Below are positions 42,851-51,935 of a DNA stretch of 64,000 nucleotides, one piece after another. Source of the stretch: Streptomyces venezuelae ATCC 10712 (GTDB lineage: Bacteria > Actinomycetota > Actinomycetes > Streptomycetales > Streptomycetaceae); NCBI RefSeq assembly GCF_008639165.1, contig NZ_CP029197.1, positions 744,001 through 808,000 of the forward strand, given 5' to 3'. Made by a program: the position numbers and the translations under genes. How positions within the stretch are numbered: position 1 is the stretch's first letter; every line of letters starts with the position of its first letter. The notes below the pieces were generated by a model. That model was not told the origin of the DNA. It did no database searches and worked only from the letters and a program-made list of their open reading frames with translations.

Positions 42851-44743
42851 TCAGCCGCGGGTGACCGCGTCCGACAGGGCGTGCAGGCGCAGTGCCAGCT
42901 GGATCTCCAGGGCGCGGGCCGGGGACTGCCAGTCGGGGCCGAGGAGCCGGCCGACCCGCTCCAGGCGCTGGGCCACCGTGTTGACGTGGACGTGGAGTTC
43001 GTCCTTGGTACGGGCCGGGCTCATGCCGCTCGCGAAGTAGGCGTCCAGGGTGCGGACCAGGTCCGTGCCCCTGCGCCGGTCGTACGCGACGACCTGGCCC
43101 ACGGTCCGGTCGACGAAGCCGTCGATGTCGCGGCCGTCGGCGAGCAGCAGGCCGAGGAAGCCGAGGTCCTCGGCGGCGGCGCCCTGGCCCGAGCGGTGCA
43201 GCAGCCGGAGGGCGTCGAGGCAGCGGCGTGCCTCCTGGTACGCCACGGCCACCTGGTCCGGGTGGTCCAGGGGGGCGCGTACGGGAGCGGAGGCGCCGAC
43301 GGTGACCGGCTCGCGGAGGGTGCCGCCGAGGCCGCGGGCGGTCTGCCGGGCGAGGTCGGCGGCGCTCTCCCCGGGGCCGAGCGGAAGCAGCAGGACCGTT
43401 CCGCCGTCGCGTGCGGAGGCGAGTCCGTGGCGGGTGGCGGCCAGATGGGAGGCCGCCGACCAGAGGCGCTGGCGGTCGGCGCTCTCGCGCCCGCCGGCGT
43501 CGGGGTCGGCCGCGCCGCCGGCCCGGTCGATCCGCGCGGCGAGCACCACGTGCGGGGCTTCGCTGTCGGTACGGAGCCGGGCGGCGCGCTCGCGGAGCAG
43601 CCGCCGGTCCCGGTCGGGGGCGTCGAGGAGGTCGTCGAGGAGCTCGCCCCGTACCCGCTGCTCGGCCTCGCCCGCGGATCGGCGGGCGAGCAGGAGGAGG
43701 GAGGTGACCAGGGCGGCCCGCTCCAGGGTCCGCTGGTCGACCGGGTCGAGGTCGGGCTGGCCGTGGAGCACGAGGGCGCCGAGGGCCTCGCCGCCCGCGG
43801 AGACCGCGGCGACCCAGTCGTCGCCCTCGCGGACCGCGTGGCCGCCGGTGCCGCGGGAGGTCCCGGCGCCCTCCTCGGTGAACTCGACGGTGCCGCCGAG
43901 GACTTCGGAGACGGCGCGGGCCACGTCGTGGACGCCGCCGCCGTGCAGGACGAGCTCGGAGAGCCGGTCGTGGACCTCCGAGGCGCGTTCGATGACGCCG
44001 CTGTGCTCACGGATGATGTCGTTGGCGCGCTCCAGTTCGGCGAGGGCGGAGCGGGTCTCGGCGAGGAGGTTGGCGGTGTCGATGGCGACGGCGGCGTGCG
44101 CGGCGAAGGAGCCGAGCAGTGCGACCTGTTCGCGCTCGAAGACCCTGGCCCTGCGGTCGGCGGCGAACAGCACTCCGATGACCTGGCTGCCGAGGGTGAG
44201 CGGCACGCCGAGGATGGCGACGAGGCCCTCGTCGCGTACGGCCGTGTCGATGGTGCGGGTGTGCTGGAAGCGGGCGTCGTCGAAGTAGTCGTCGGTGACG
44301 TACGGGCGGGCCGTCTGGGCCACGAGGCCGCCGAGGCCCTCCCCCATGCCGAGCCTGAGCTGCTGGAAGCGGGCGGAGACCGAGCCCTCGGTGACCCGCA
44401 TGTACGTGTCTCCCGCGGCCGGGTCGTTGAGGCTGAGGTACGCGCACTCGGTGCCGAGCAGCGATCGGGCGCGCTGGACGATGGCGCGCAGCACCGCGTC
44501 GAGGTCCCGGAGTCCCGCGAGGTCGTGCGCGGTGGCGAAGAGCGCGGACAGTTCCGCCTCGCGGCGCCGCCGTCCCTCCAGCTCGGCCCGGACCCTGAGG
44601 GCCAGCTGCTTGGCCTCTTCGAGCTCGGCCAGCGCCTCGGGGCCCGCGCCGCTCGCACGGGCGAGCAACACGGGCCGGTCGTAGGCCTCCGTCGCGGCTC
44701 CCCGGGCGAGGAGTTCGAGGTAGGAGACGTGTTCGTGGGACAT
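42851..44743 (-). CDS. GAF-domain PucR-type transcriptional regulator
   Basis: 630 residues from ATG 44743 (GTG 44749 is also possible). Residues about 70-230 are a GAF sensor domain (ECAYLSLNDPAAGDTYMRV, then GLVAILGVPLTLGSQVIGVL), a helical linker follows (ETRSALAELERANDIIREH), and the C-terminus has the PucR/CdaR helix-turn-helix ELHVHVNTVAQRLERVG. Regulators with this layout sense small molecules and usually activate neighbouring catabolic genes. The adjacent, same-strand 3-hydroxybutyrate-dehydrogenase-like gene, only 41 bp away, and the facing MHS transporter are the likely targets. Confidence 0.9.
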   Translation of the reverse strand: MSHEHVSYLELLARGAATEAYDRPVLLARASGAGPEALAELEEAKQLALRVRAELEGRRRREAELSALFATAHDLAGLRDLDAVLRAIVQRARSLLGTECAYLSLNDPAAGDTYMRVTEGSVSARFQQLRLGMGEGLGGLVAQTARPYVTDDYFDDARFQHTRTIDTAVRDEGLVAILGVPLTLGSQVIGVLFAADRRARVFEREQVALLGSFAAHAAVAIDTANLLAETRSALAELERANDIIREHSGVIERASEVHDRLSELVLHGGGVHDVARAVSEVLGGTVEFTEEGAGTSRGTGGHAVREGDDWVAAVSAGGEALGALVLHGQPDLDPVDQRTLERAALVTSLLLLARRSAGEAEQRVRGELLDDLLDAPDRDRRLLRERAARLRTDSEAPHVVLAARIDRAGGAADPDAGGRESADRQRLWSAASHLAATRHGLASARDGGTVLLLPLGPGESAADLARQTARGLGGTLREPVTVGASAPVRAPLDHPDQVAVAYQEARRCLDALRLLHRSGQGAAAEDLGFLGLLLADGRDIDGFVDRTVGQVVAYDRRRGTDLVRTLDAYFASGMSPARTKDELHVHVNTVAQRLERVGRLLGPDWQSPARALEIQLALRLHALSDAVTRG

Positions 44744-44790
44744 GGACACAGGGATACCTGCCGAAGGTGTGGTTGCACCACCCCTGTGGA

Positions 44791-45600
44791 TCAGTGGGCC
44801 GTCCAGCCGCCGTCGAGGGTGAGGGAGGTGCCGGTGATGAAGGAGGCCTGGGAGGTGCAGAGGTAGAGCACGGCCTCGGCGACCTCGTCGGGTTCGATGA
44901 GCCGCTTGAGCGCCGAGTCCTTCAGGAGCACCTCGGACAGGACGCGCTCCGGCGGGATGCCGTGCGCGGCGGCCTGGTCGGCGATCTGGCGTTCGACGAG
45001 CGGGGTGCGGACGTAGCCGGGGTTGACGCAGTTCGAGGTGACGCCGTGCGGGGCGCCTTCGAGGGCGGCGGTCTTGGAGAGGCCCTCAAGACCGTGTTTG
45101 GCGGCCACATACGCGGACTTGAACGCGGAGGCGCGCAGTCCGTGGACGGAGGAGAGGTTGACGATCCGGCCCCAGCCCTGCGCGTACATGTGCGGCAGGG
45201 CGCCCCGGATCAGACGGAAGGGCGCCTCCAGCATCACCGTGAGCACGGTGTGGAAGACGTCCGGCGGGAACTCCTCGATGGGACGGACGAGCTGGATCCC
45301 GGCGTTGTTGACCAGGATGTCGGCGCCGGCCGCGGCAGCCTCCGCGGCGTCCAGGTCGGTGAGGTCGAGGAGCCGGGGTTCGAGGCTGCCGGGGAGCCCC
45401 TCGGCCTGTGCCGTCAGCGTCTCCAGTCCCTCGGCGGCCCGGTCGACGGCTCTGACCCGGGCCCCCGCGGCGGCGAGCCGCAGCGCGCAGGCGCGCCCGA
45501 TGCCGCCGGCCGCGCCGGTGACGAGCGCGGTGCGGCCGGTGAGGTCGAGGACGACGGCGCTGGGCCGGGGTGCGGCGGAGACGAGATCTAGGGCGCTCAT
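44791..45600 (-). CDS. 3-hydroxybutyrate-dehydrogenase-like SDR
   Basis: 269 residues starting MSALDLVSAAPRP at ATG 45600. VTGAAGGIG is the NAD loop, NNAGIQ the central strand, Ser in LSSVHG and Tyr/Lys in YVAAKHG the active site. FITGTSLTLDGGW and the Asn-Pro-Gly-Tyr-Val-Arg-Thr-Pro segment are typical of bacterial D-3-hydroxybutyrate dehydrogenase (BdhA), which oxidises 3-hydroxybutyrate to acetoacetate. The gene precedes the PucR regulator, suggesting control of short hydroxy-acid use. Confidence 0.85.
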   Translation of the reverse strand: MSALDLVSAAPRPSAVVLDLTGRTALVTGAAGGIGRACALRLAAAGARVRAVDRAAEGLETLTAQAEGLPGSLEPRLLDLTDLDAAEAAAAGADILVNNAGIQLVRPIEEFPPDVFHTVLTVMLEAPFRLIRGALPHMYAQGWGRIVNLSSVHGLRASAFKSAYVAAKHGLEGLSKTAALEGAPHGVTSNCVNPGYVRTPLVERQIADQAAAHGIPPERVLSEVLLKDSALKRLIEPDEVAEAVLYLCTSQASFITGTSLTLDGGWTAH

Positions 45601-45655
45601 GCTCCGCACCCTATGAACGGGCCCCTCCCCCACCGATGTGTGCCGGACCCACAGT

Positions 45656-46138
45656 TCAGCTGGTTGCTGTGGTGCGGAACCATGTGGGTTCATCGGCCAG
45701 CGCCTTCTCGATCCTCAGGTACGCGAAGCGCTTCATCTCCGGCAGGTCGTCCACGTCGAACCAGCCGACCTCGGTGGACTCGTCGTCGTTGACCCGCGCC
45801 TCGCCGCCCACCGCGCGGCAGCGGAACGACACGTCCATGAACTGGCACCGGTCCCCGTTGGGGTACACCACGGGCTTGCGCAGGGTCTCGACGAGCACCA
45901 CCCGCTCGACCTCGCAGCGCACCGCGGTCTCCTCGTACACCTCACGGACCGCGCAGTCGGCGGGCTGCTCACCGGGCTCGACGATGCCGCCGATGACCGA
46001 CCAGAGTCCGTTGTCGGCGCGCCGGCCGAGCAGCACCCGGCCCCGGTCGTCGAGGACGACCGCGCTCACCCCGGGCAGGAAGAGGAGCTGGTGGCCGGCT
46101 GTCTCGCGCAGGGCCCGGATGAAGTCAGGGGTAGCCAT
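45656..46138 (-). CDS. NUDIX hydrolase
   Basis: 160 residues. The Nudix box reads GGIVEPGEQPADCAVREVYE followed by ETAV, with the metal-binding REVYEE. FLPGVSAVVLDDRGRVLLGR is the usual preceding strand. Nudix enzymes cleave a nucleoside diphosphate linked to another group; the substrate of this one cannot be read. It is transcribed away from the BdhA-like gene with only 55 bp between the Nudix stop and the BdhA start. Confidence 0.9.
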   Translation of the reverse strand: MATPDFIRALRETAGHQLLFLPGVSAVVLDDRGRVLLGRRADNGLWSVIGGIVEPGEQPADCAVREVYEETAVRCEVERVVLVETLRKPVVYPNGDRCQFMDVSFRCRAVGGEARVNDDESTEVGWFDVDDLPEMKRFAYLRIEKALADEPTWFRTTATS

Positions 46139-46206
46139 GCGTTCGACCCTAGATCACCGGCGTGATCGCGCCCCGGCGGCCCCGCGCCCCTGCCGGAGCG
46201 CCCGGC

Positions 46207-47889
46207 TCACTCGGTCCGCGCGCGCCGGGCCCGTACGGAACGGAGGGCGGACCAGCCGAGACCGGCCGCCGCGAGCGCCACGAGCAGGGCCTCCGGCAGG
46301 GTGCCCATCCGGGTCGCCGGGGTCAGCGAGGAACGCAGCGGCACCTTCTCGACCAGCACGTCCGGGGTGAACATCTTCGTCTCCGCGACGATCTCGCCGT
46401 CGGGGCGGATGACGGCGCTGACGCCGCTGGTGACGGGCACGACCACCGACCGGCTGTGCTCGACGGCCCGCACCCGGGACATCGCGAGCTGCTGGTAGGT
46501 CATCTCGCTGCGGCCGAAGGTGGCGTTGTTGCTGGGGACGGTGATGAGCTGGGCGCCGTGGGTGACGGTGTCGCGCACCGCCCAGTCGAACGCGGCCTCG
46601 TAGCAGGTGGCGAGGCCGACCTTGGTGCCCGCGAGGTCGAAGACGCCCACCTTGGTGCCGGCGCCGAAGTCGCGGCTCACCCGGTCGACGTTGCTGTTGA
46701 AGAGGCGGACGAAGGACCGCATCGGGATGTACTCGCCGAAGGGCTGGACGTGCCGCTTGTCGTAGGTCGCGACCGGGCCCTTCCGCGGGTCCCACTCGAT
46801 GAGGGTGTTGCGGAGCTTGCCCGTCTCGGGGGCGACGACCGCGCCGATCACGGTCGGGACGCCGATCGCCCGGACGGCGCCGTCGATGACGTCGGCCGCG
46901 TCGGCGTTCGCGTACGGGTCGATGTCGGAGGAGTTCTCCGGCCACAGCACGAAGTCGGGCTGCGGCTCGCGGCCCGCCTTGACGTCCTCTGCGAGTTCGC
47001 GGGTGCGGGCGGCGTGGTTGTCCAGGACGGCGCGGCGCTGGGAGTTGAAGTCGAGCCCGAGGCGGGGCACGTTGCCCTGGACGGCGGCGACGGTGGCGGT
47101 GCCGTCCTCGGCCGCATCGTCGACGAGGGGCAGTGCCGCGAGGGCGCCGGTGACCGGGACGAGCACGGCGAGCGCGGCCGCGACGAGCGGTCCGCGCGGG
47201 TGCGGGCGCGGGCGCGTGCCGACGGCGACCGTGCCCGCGTCGGTGTCGGTGTCGGTGTCGGTGTCCACTGTGTCCTCGGACGGAGAGGTACGGGCGGCCC
47301 GGCGGAGCTGAATCTGCCGGTACGTCTCGTACAGGCCGAAGCCGCAGAGGGCGACGGCGAAGCCGAGCACCGGGGTGCCGCCCACGGCGGCGAGCGGCAG
47401 GAAGATCCCGTCCGCCTGCCCGAAGGCGATCTTGCCCCAGGGGAAGCCGCCGAAGGGGACACGCGCGCGTGCCGCCTCCGCGAGGATCCACACCCCGGCG
47501 GCGAACACGGGCCACCACGGGAGCCGGGAGACGGCCGCGATGCCGAGGCCCGCGGCGGCCACGAAGAGCGCCTCGACGGCGGCGAGCGCCAGCCAGGGCA
47601 CGGCGCCGACCTCCTCGCCGGTCCAGACGAGCAGCGGCAGCAGGAAGCCGAGCCCGGCGAGGTAGCCGAGGCCGAAACCGGCGCGCGGGCGACGGCCCCT
47701 CAGGGTCCAGCCGAGCAGGGCGAAGGCGGGCAGCGCGAGCCACCAGAGGGGACGCGGCGGGAAGCTCAGGTAGAGCAGGAACCCGGACAGCAGGGCCGCC
47801 CCGGGGCGCACGAACCGGCGCAGCCGGAGACCCGGCGGGGGTGCGGTGTCGGGGCCGGACGCGTCGACGGGGGTGATGGTGGCGCTCAC
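46207..47889 (-). CDS. lnt: Apolipoprotein N-acyltransferase
   Basis: 560 residues, starting GTG 47889. The N-terminal half has about seven membrane helices (LLSGFLLYLSFPPRPLWWLA at the first pair). The second half is a periplasmic nitrilase-type domain with LWPENSSD, Lys in YDKRHVQPFGEYIP and the nucleophile in ATCYEAAFDW; these belong to the Glu-Lys-Cys active site. Lnt adds the third acyl chain to the N-terminal Cys of lipoproteins, and Streptomyces carry such enzymes. A final membrane helix (GTLPEALLVALAAAGLGWSA) anchors the C-terminus. Confidence 0.9.
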   Translation of the reverse strand: MSATITPVDASGPDTAPPPGLRLRRFVRPGAALLSGFLLYLSFPPRPLWWLALPAFALLGWTLRGRRPRAGFGLGYLAGLGFLLPLLVWTGEEVGAVPWLALAAVEALFVAAAGLGIAAVSRLPWWPVFAAGVWILAEAARARVPFGGFPWGKIAFGQADGIFLPLAAVGGTPVLGFAVALCGFGLYETYRQIQLRRAARTSPSEDTVDTDTDTDTDAGTVAVGTRPRPHPRGPLVAAALAVLVPVTGALAALPLVDDAAEDGTATVAAVQGNVPRLGLDFNSQRRAVLDNHAARTRELAEDVKAGREPQPDFVLWPENSSDIDPYANADAADVIDGAVRAIGVPTVIGAVVAPETGKLRNTLIEWDPRKGPVATYDKRHVQPFGEYIPMRSFVRLFNSNVDRVSRDFGAGTKVGVFDLAGTKVGLATCYEAAFDWAVRDTVTHGAQLITVPSNNATFGRSEMTYQQLAMSRVRAVEHSRSVVVPVTSGVSAVIRPDGEIVAETKMFTPDVLVEKVPLRSSLTPATRMGTLPEALLVALAAAGLGWSALRSVRARRARTE

Positions 47890-48070
47890 CTTGCGGAGTC
47901 TACGGGTCGTTCCTGTCGACCAGGAGGGAGGTGGGCCGGTGAGGGCGGCGGGGATGACCTGCCCGGACGCCGCCGGGCGACCGGCCCGGCCCTCCGGTGA
48001 CCGGACCGCGGCGGCGGCCGGACGCGGCGGCGGCCGGTGATCGGCTGTCGCGCCGGTGACCGGACCGCCC

Positions 48071-48191
48071 GGCCGGTGATCGGACGCCGCGCGCCGGGGA
48101 TCAGACCGCCCGGCCGGTGACCGGACGCCGCGCGCCGGGGATCAGACCGCGCGGCCCGTGATCGGACGCCGCGCCGGTGATCAGACCGCCC
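48071..48191. repeat. Three 41-bp tandem repeats at the 3' end of the PH-like gene
   Basis: Copies start at 48071, 48112 and 48153 (the last is 39 bp). On the minus strand each copy contains GGGCGGTCTGATC or a close relative, the same bases that encode the last residues and stop of the gene ending at 48181. The array lies directly past that stop and before the lnt promoter region (47890-48070), which has related but more diverged GC-rich repeats and nothing else recognisable. Confidence 0.85.
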
Positions 48192-48753
48192 GGCCCGTCG
48201 GCGCCGGCGGGGTCGGTGGGGTGATGTCGCGGAGGTGGTCGCGGATGACGCGGACCGCGGACTCCGCGTCGTCGACGGTGACCGTGAACGTGCGTCCGTC
48301 GCCCAGGCGCAGGATCAGGCCCTCGCCGCGCCGGACGACGACGGCCGTGCCCTTCTCGGGGCGCCAGCGGTAGCCCCAGCCGCCCCAGTGCCGCGGGGTG
48401 ACGCTCGGCTCGAAGTCGGCGCCGACGACCTGGGCGAGGAGGATGCGGCGGCGCGGCACGCCGATGTGGCCGCAGCGGACCTCCATGGCGCTGTCGTCGA
48501 CCCGTACGGCCACGTGGACGAAGGCGAGTGTGCCGAAGAGCACGAGCAGCCCGGCGGCGACGCAGCCGATCACGGCCATCAGGAGGGCCAGGATGCCGGA
48601 GGTCCAGGCGGACTCGACGGCGATGGTGATGCCCAGGGCCATGCAGGCGGCACCGGCCACCGCCGCGACCCACTGGAAGCGGTTCGTGGCGCGGCCGGTC
48701 CACACGGCGGGCATCCGCTCGTCGGTACGCAGGTTCCGGGCACGCTCCCTCAT
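48181..48753 (-). CDS. PH-like-domain membrane protein
   Basis: 190 residues from ATG 48753 (MRERARNLRTDERM). Two membrane helices (FQWVAAVAGAACMALGITIA and GILALLMAVIGCVAAGLLVL) are followed by a cytoplasmic domain of beta strands with ILLAQVVGADFEPS, WGGWGYRWRPEKG and ILRLGDGRTFTVTVDDAESA, the pattern of the bacterial PH-like (YdbS/Rv-type) family common in Streptomyces. Function unknown. Its last codons and stop are copied three times downstream in a tandem array. Confidence 0.75.
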   Translation of the reverse strand: MRERARNLRTDERMPAVWTGRATNRFQWVAAVAGAACMALGITIAVESAWTSGILALLMAVIGCVAAGLLVLFGTLAFVHVAVRVDDSAMEVRCGHIGVPRRRILLAQVVGADFEPSVTPRHWGGWGYRWRPEKGTAVVVRRGEGLILRLGDGRTFTVTVDDAESAVRVIRDHLRDITPPTPPAPTGRAV

Positions 48754-48815
48754 ATCGGGAAGGGTACCCAGGTTCCGCCGGGACAGCGCGGCGGAGCGCG
48801 TCCGTCCGGGCACGC

Positions 48816-49610
48816 TCAGTGAGCGGGCGCGGCCGCCCCGAGGAGCCGGCCTTCGGCGTAGCCGAGGGCGGTGGCGGGGAGCGCGCCGGGACGCCCGCTG
48901 AGCAGGACGGACAGGGTGCCGGTGGGGGCCGCGGCGGGGGCCGGTTCGGCGCCCACCCGGCGCAGCGCCTGGGCGGCGACGGCGTCGGCGGAGCCGTGGA
49001 AGACGATCGGGGGCAGTCCGGCGCGGCCGCGGGCGTCGAGGGCGGCCAGGATGCGCTCCTCGACGAGTTCGTAGTGGGTGCAGCCGAGGACGACGGTGCG
49101 GACGTCCCGGGGGGTGAGGGCGGCGGCCGCGGCGACGGCCCGGTCCACGGCCTCGGGGTCGGCGTGCTCGACGGCGTCGGCGAGCCCGGGGCAGGGCACC
49201 TCGGTGACCTCGGCGCCGTCGGCGAAGTCGCGGATGAGTCCGCGCTGGTAGGCGCTGCCGGTGGTGGCCGGGGTGGCCCAGATGGCGACCTTGCCGCCGC
49301 CGGCGGCGGCGGGCTTGATCGCGGGGACGGTGCCGATGACGGCGATGTCCGGTTCGAGGGCGGCGCGGATGGCGGGCAGCGCGTGCACGGTGGCGGTGTT
49401 GCAGGCCACGATCAGCGCCTGCGGGCGGTGCTCGGCGGCGGCGAGCGCGACGGCAAGGGCGCGGCCGGTGAGGTCTTCGGGGGTGCGCGGGCCCCACGGC
49501 ATGCCGTCGGGGTCGTTGGAGAGGAGGAGATCGGCGTCCGGCCGGAGCCGCCGCACCGCGGCCGCCGCCGGGAGGAGGCCGATTCCGGAGTCCATGAGCG
49601 CGATCTTCAC
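48816..49610 (-). CDS. Glutamate/aspartate racemase family protein
   Basis: 264 residues, starting MKIALMDSGIG. The Asp/Glu racemase fold shows DSGIGLLPAA at the N-terminus, the first catalytic Cys in VACNTATVHA, and the second in VLGCTHYELV. In MurI the two Cys act as acid and base to interconvert L- and D-glutamate for the cell wall. The overall similarity is lower than that of standard MurI (an Ala-rich C-terminus and no usual NTF motif), so it may be a paralogue with another substrate. Confidence 0.8.
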   Translation of the reverse strand: MKIALMDSGIGLLPAAAAVRRLRPDADLLLSNDPDGMPWGPRTPEDLTGRALAVALAAAEHRPQALIVACNTATVHALPAIRAALEPDIAVIGTVPAIKPAAAGGGKVAIWATPATTGSAYQRGLIRDFADGAEVTEVPCPGLADAVEHADPEAVDRAVAAAAALTPRDVRTVVLGCTHYELVEERILAALDARGRAGLPPIVFHGSADAVAAQALRRVGAEPAPAAAPTGTLSVLLSGRPGALPATALGYAEGRLLGAAAPAH

Positions 49611-49668
49611 CCGGTCACCCTAGCCGATGAGCGTTCCGGGCCCGGCGTTCTGGGGCAGACTGCCGCGA

Positions 49669-50847
49669 ATGAGCACCCTCGCCTGGTTCGCCCTCGGTTC
49701 ACTGGCCGTCTGGGCCTGGCTGCTGCTGGGCCAGGGCTTCTTCTGGCGTACGGACCAGCGGCTGCCGCCGGTCCCGCGCGGGGGGCCGGACCGCTGGCCG
49801 CGGGTGGTGGTCGTGGTCCCGGCCCGGGACGAGGCCGGGGTGTTGCCACTGAGCCTGCCGTCACTGCTCGCGCAGGACTATCCGGGCGTCGCGGAGGTGA
49901 TCCTCGTGGACGACGGGAGTACGGACGGGACGGGGAAGCTCGCCGTCGGGCTCGCGGGCCGGTACGGGGGGCTGCCGCTGACCGTGGTGTCGCCGGGTGA
50001 GCCGGAGGCGGGCTGGACGGGCAAGTTGTGGGCGTTGCGGCACGGCATGGCGCTGGCACGCGCGCGTGAGCCGGAGTTCCTGCTCCTGACGGACGCGGAC
50101 ATCGCCCACGAGCCGGACAGTCTGCGGCTCCTGGTGGCGGCGGCGACGGCGAACGGGCTGGACCTGGTGTCGCAGATGGCCCGGCTGCGGGTGGCGAGCT
50201 TCTGGGAGCGTCTGGTCGTCCCGGCGTTCGTCTACTTCTTCGCCCAGTTGTATCCGTTCCGCTGGATCAACCGGCGGCGGCCGCTGGCGACGGCCGCGGC
50301 GGGTGGCTGTGTGCTGCTGCGGACGGAGACGGCGGTGGCGGCGGCGGTGCCGGAGGTGATCCGGCAGGCGGTGATCGACGACGTGTCGCTGGCGCGTGCG
50401 GTGCGGCGGGCGGGCGGGCGGATCTGGCTGGGGCTCGCGGAGCGGGTGGACAGCGTGCGCCCGTATCCGGGGCTCGGTGAGTTGTGGCGGATGGTCGCCC
50501 GCAGCGCGTACGCGCAGCTGCGGCACAGTCCGCTGCTGCTGGCGGGGACGGTGGCGGGGTTGGCGGTGGTCTATCTGGTGCCGCCGGCGGCGCTGGTGGC
50601 GGGTGTCGCGGGCGGGGACGCGGTGGCGGCGTGGGCGGGCGGGGTGGCCTGGGCGGTGATGGCGGGGACGTACGGGCCGATGCTCCGGTACTACCGGCAG
50701 CCGCTGTGGCTCGCTCCGCTGCTGCCGTTCACCGCGTTCCTCTACCTCCTGATGACGGTGGACTCGGCGGTGCGGCACCACCGCGGCCGGGGCGCCGCGT
50801 GGAAGGGCCGTACGTACGCGCGGCCTGAGGCGACGTCGGAACGGTGA
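49669..50847 (+). CDS. Family 2 glycosyltransferase, HpnB-like (hopanoid-associated)
   Basis: 392 residues from ATG 49669. The N-terminus is a membrane helix, then the GT2 core with VVVPARDEAGVLPLSLPSLL, LVDDGSTDGTGKLA, DADIAHEPDSLR and MARLRVASFWERLVVPAFVY. Three more membrane helices form the C-terminal part. This is the pattern of HpnB, a glycosyltransferase often encoded with hopanoid genes; no other hopanoid gene is in the window, so the link is only by family. The last 27 bases of the gene are the start of a 39-bp tandem repeat. Confidence 0.85.
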   Translation: MSTLAWFALGSLAVWAWLLLGQGFFWRTDQRLPPVPRGGPDRWPRVVVVVPARDEAGVLPLSLPSLLAQDYPGVAEVILVDDGSTDGTGKLAVGLAGRYGGLPLTVVSPGEPEAGWTGKLWALRHGMALARAREPEFLLLTDADIAHEPDSLRLLVAAATANGLDLVSQMARLRVASFWERLVVPAFVYFFAQLYPFRWINRRRPLATAAAGGCVLLRTETAVAAAVPEVIRQAVIDDVSLARAVRRAGGRIWLGLAERVDSVRPYPGLGELWRMVARSAYAQLRHSPLLLAGTVAGLAVVYLVPPAALVAGVAGGDAVAAWAGGVAWAVMAGTYGPMLRYYRQPLWLAPLLPFTAFLYLLMTVDSAVRHHRGRGAAWKGRTYARPEATSER

Positions 50848-50976
50848 ACGACCACCGCGCGGCCTGAGGCGACGTGGGAACGGTGAAGGACCACCGCGCG
50901 GCCTGAGGCGACGTCGGAACGGTGAACGACCACCGCGCGGCCTGAGGCGACGTCGGGCCGGTGAAGGACCGCCGCG
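50821..50976. repeat. Four 39-bp tandem repeats beginning in the last codons of the glycosyltransferase gene
   Basis: Units start with CGGCCTGAGGCGACGT at 50821, 50860, 50899 and 50938. The first copy encodes the last eight residues and the TGA stop (50845-50847); the other copies repeat CGGCCTGAGGCGACGT, a short variable part and the GTGAA. The period is a multiple of three (13 codons), so a minus-strand frame reads the array as a repeated 13-residue unit. Confidence 0.9.
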
Positions 50977-51364
50977 CGCGCCCGGGGAGACGCCGGGCGG
51001 CGGCCGGTCGCCTTAACGGAAATGCTTTTCCCTGCACGGGGAGTAGCGCCGTCAATTCGGCGTGTACCCATCGTCCCCCCGGCGGGCTCGGATTGACGGG
51101 CAATCATGCCCATGATCACTTCCGCCATGCCTTCTCGGCACCATTTCTTTATGTGTTCTTCATGCCCGGGGCGCCGGACCGTCCGGATCCTCCGGACCCG
51201 CCGGTAACCCCCTCCGAACTCGGCTTTTACACGATCTTGGCGGGGCGGGCCGCCCGTTTTTGCCACGTTCGCTCGGATTGGGGATCCGCTTCTCCACGAA
51301 GCCCGTCAAACAACCCTCTTATCGGGCTCCCCATCCAGCACATCGTGGGCTTAACTTATGTGCC
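50977..51364. promoter_or_regulatory. Leader region of the Pro-rich protein, no gene seen
   Basis: 388 bp without a recognisable gene, less GC-rich than its surroundings. TTAACTTATG at 51351-51360 is an AT-rich, -10-like sequence only about nine bases before ATG 51365, and there is no purine-rich ribosome site, so the transcript may be leaderless. The rest holds several short AT-rich stretches (for example CTTTATGTGTTCTTCATG) that could be promoters for a longer transcript. Confidence 0.35.
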
Positions 51365-51880
51365 ATGACCTCCCCCCGCTCCACCTATGGAGGCGGTTAC
51401 CACACCGCGCCGTCCTTCCCGGACACCCCGATCTACGACTCCCTGGTCGCGGAGCGGGGCACGCCTCAGATCGCCCCGATCCGAGTGCCCGCCGCCTACG
51501 ACACCGGAAGCAGCTTCCAGCCGACCGGCAGCAGCTTCCCCTCCAGCGGTTCCTACCTGCCGGCGCTCCCCGCGGCACTGCCCGCCCTCCCGGCGGCGCC
51601 CACCCCGCAGCCCTCCTACGGCAACGGCTACGGCTACCCGCAGCCCACGCCGCAGATGGCCCCCGTGCCGCTGCAGCACGCCCCCGCCCCGTACATCCCG
51701 CAGCAGCAGGCGGCCCCCCGGGGCTACCAGGGCGGTCAGTACCCGCAGCCGCCCCGCCCGGCGCCCGCGGGCTACGAGGCCATGCGTCCGGCGTCGCCCC
51801 GGCCCGCCCCCGCGCCGGTCCCCGCCCCCACGCCGTACGACGACCCGTACAACCGTCCCTACCAGGGCGGGGGTTACTGA
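51365..51880 (+). CDS. Pro/Gln/Tyr-rich DUF6643-like protein
   Basis: 171 residues from ATG 51365, preceded by no ribosome site. The N-terminal 45 residues (MTSPRSTYGGGYHTAPSFPD, then TPIYDSLVAERGTPQIAPIR) are the conserved signature of DUF6643 proteins, found only in Streptomyces and near relatives. The rest is disordered, with Pro-rich repeats (LPALPAALPALPAAP) and QP/YP stretches, ending NRPYQGGGY. No membrane segment or signal. Function unknown; its restriction to this group suggests a role in development or the envelope. Confidence 0.75.
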   Translation: MTSPRSTYGGGYHTAPSFPDTPIYDSLVAERGTPQIAPIRVPAAYDTGSSFQPTGSSFPSSGSYLPALPAALPALPAAPTPQPSYGNGYGYPQPTPQMAPVPLQHAPAPYIPQQQAAPRGYQGGQYPQPPRPAPAGYEAMRPASPRPAPAPVPAPTPYDDPYNRPYQGGGY

Positions 51881-51935
51881 CCGGCTTTCCCCCACCGGGC
51901 GGCGTGGGGTCCGGAGCGGCTGGCAGGATGACCGT

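Noticed and set aside
42881..44866. Long plus-strand frame opposite the PucR gene
   Set aside because: No recognisable domain and extreme Gly/Ala/Val/Glu bias; the minus strand has GAF and helix-turn-helix motifs.
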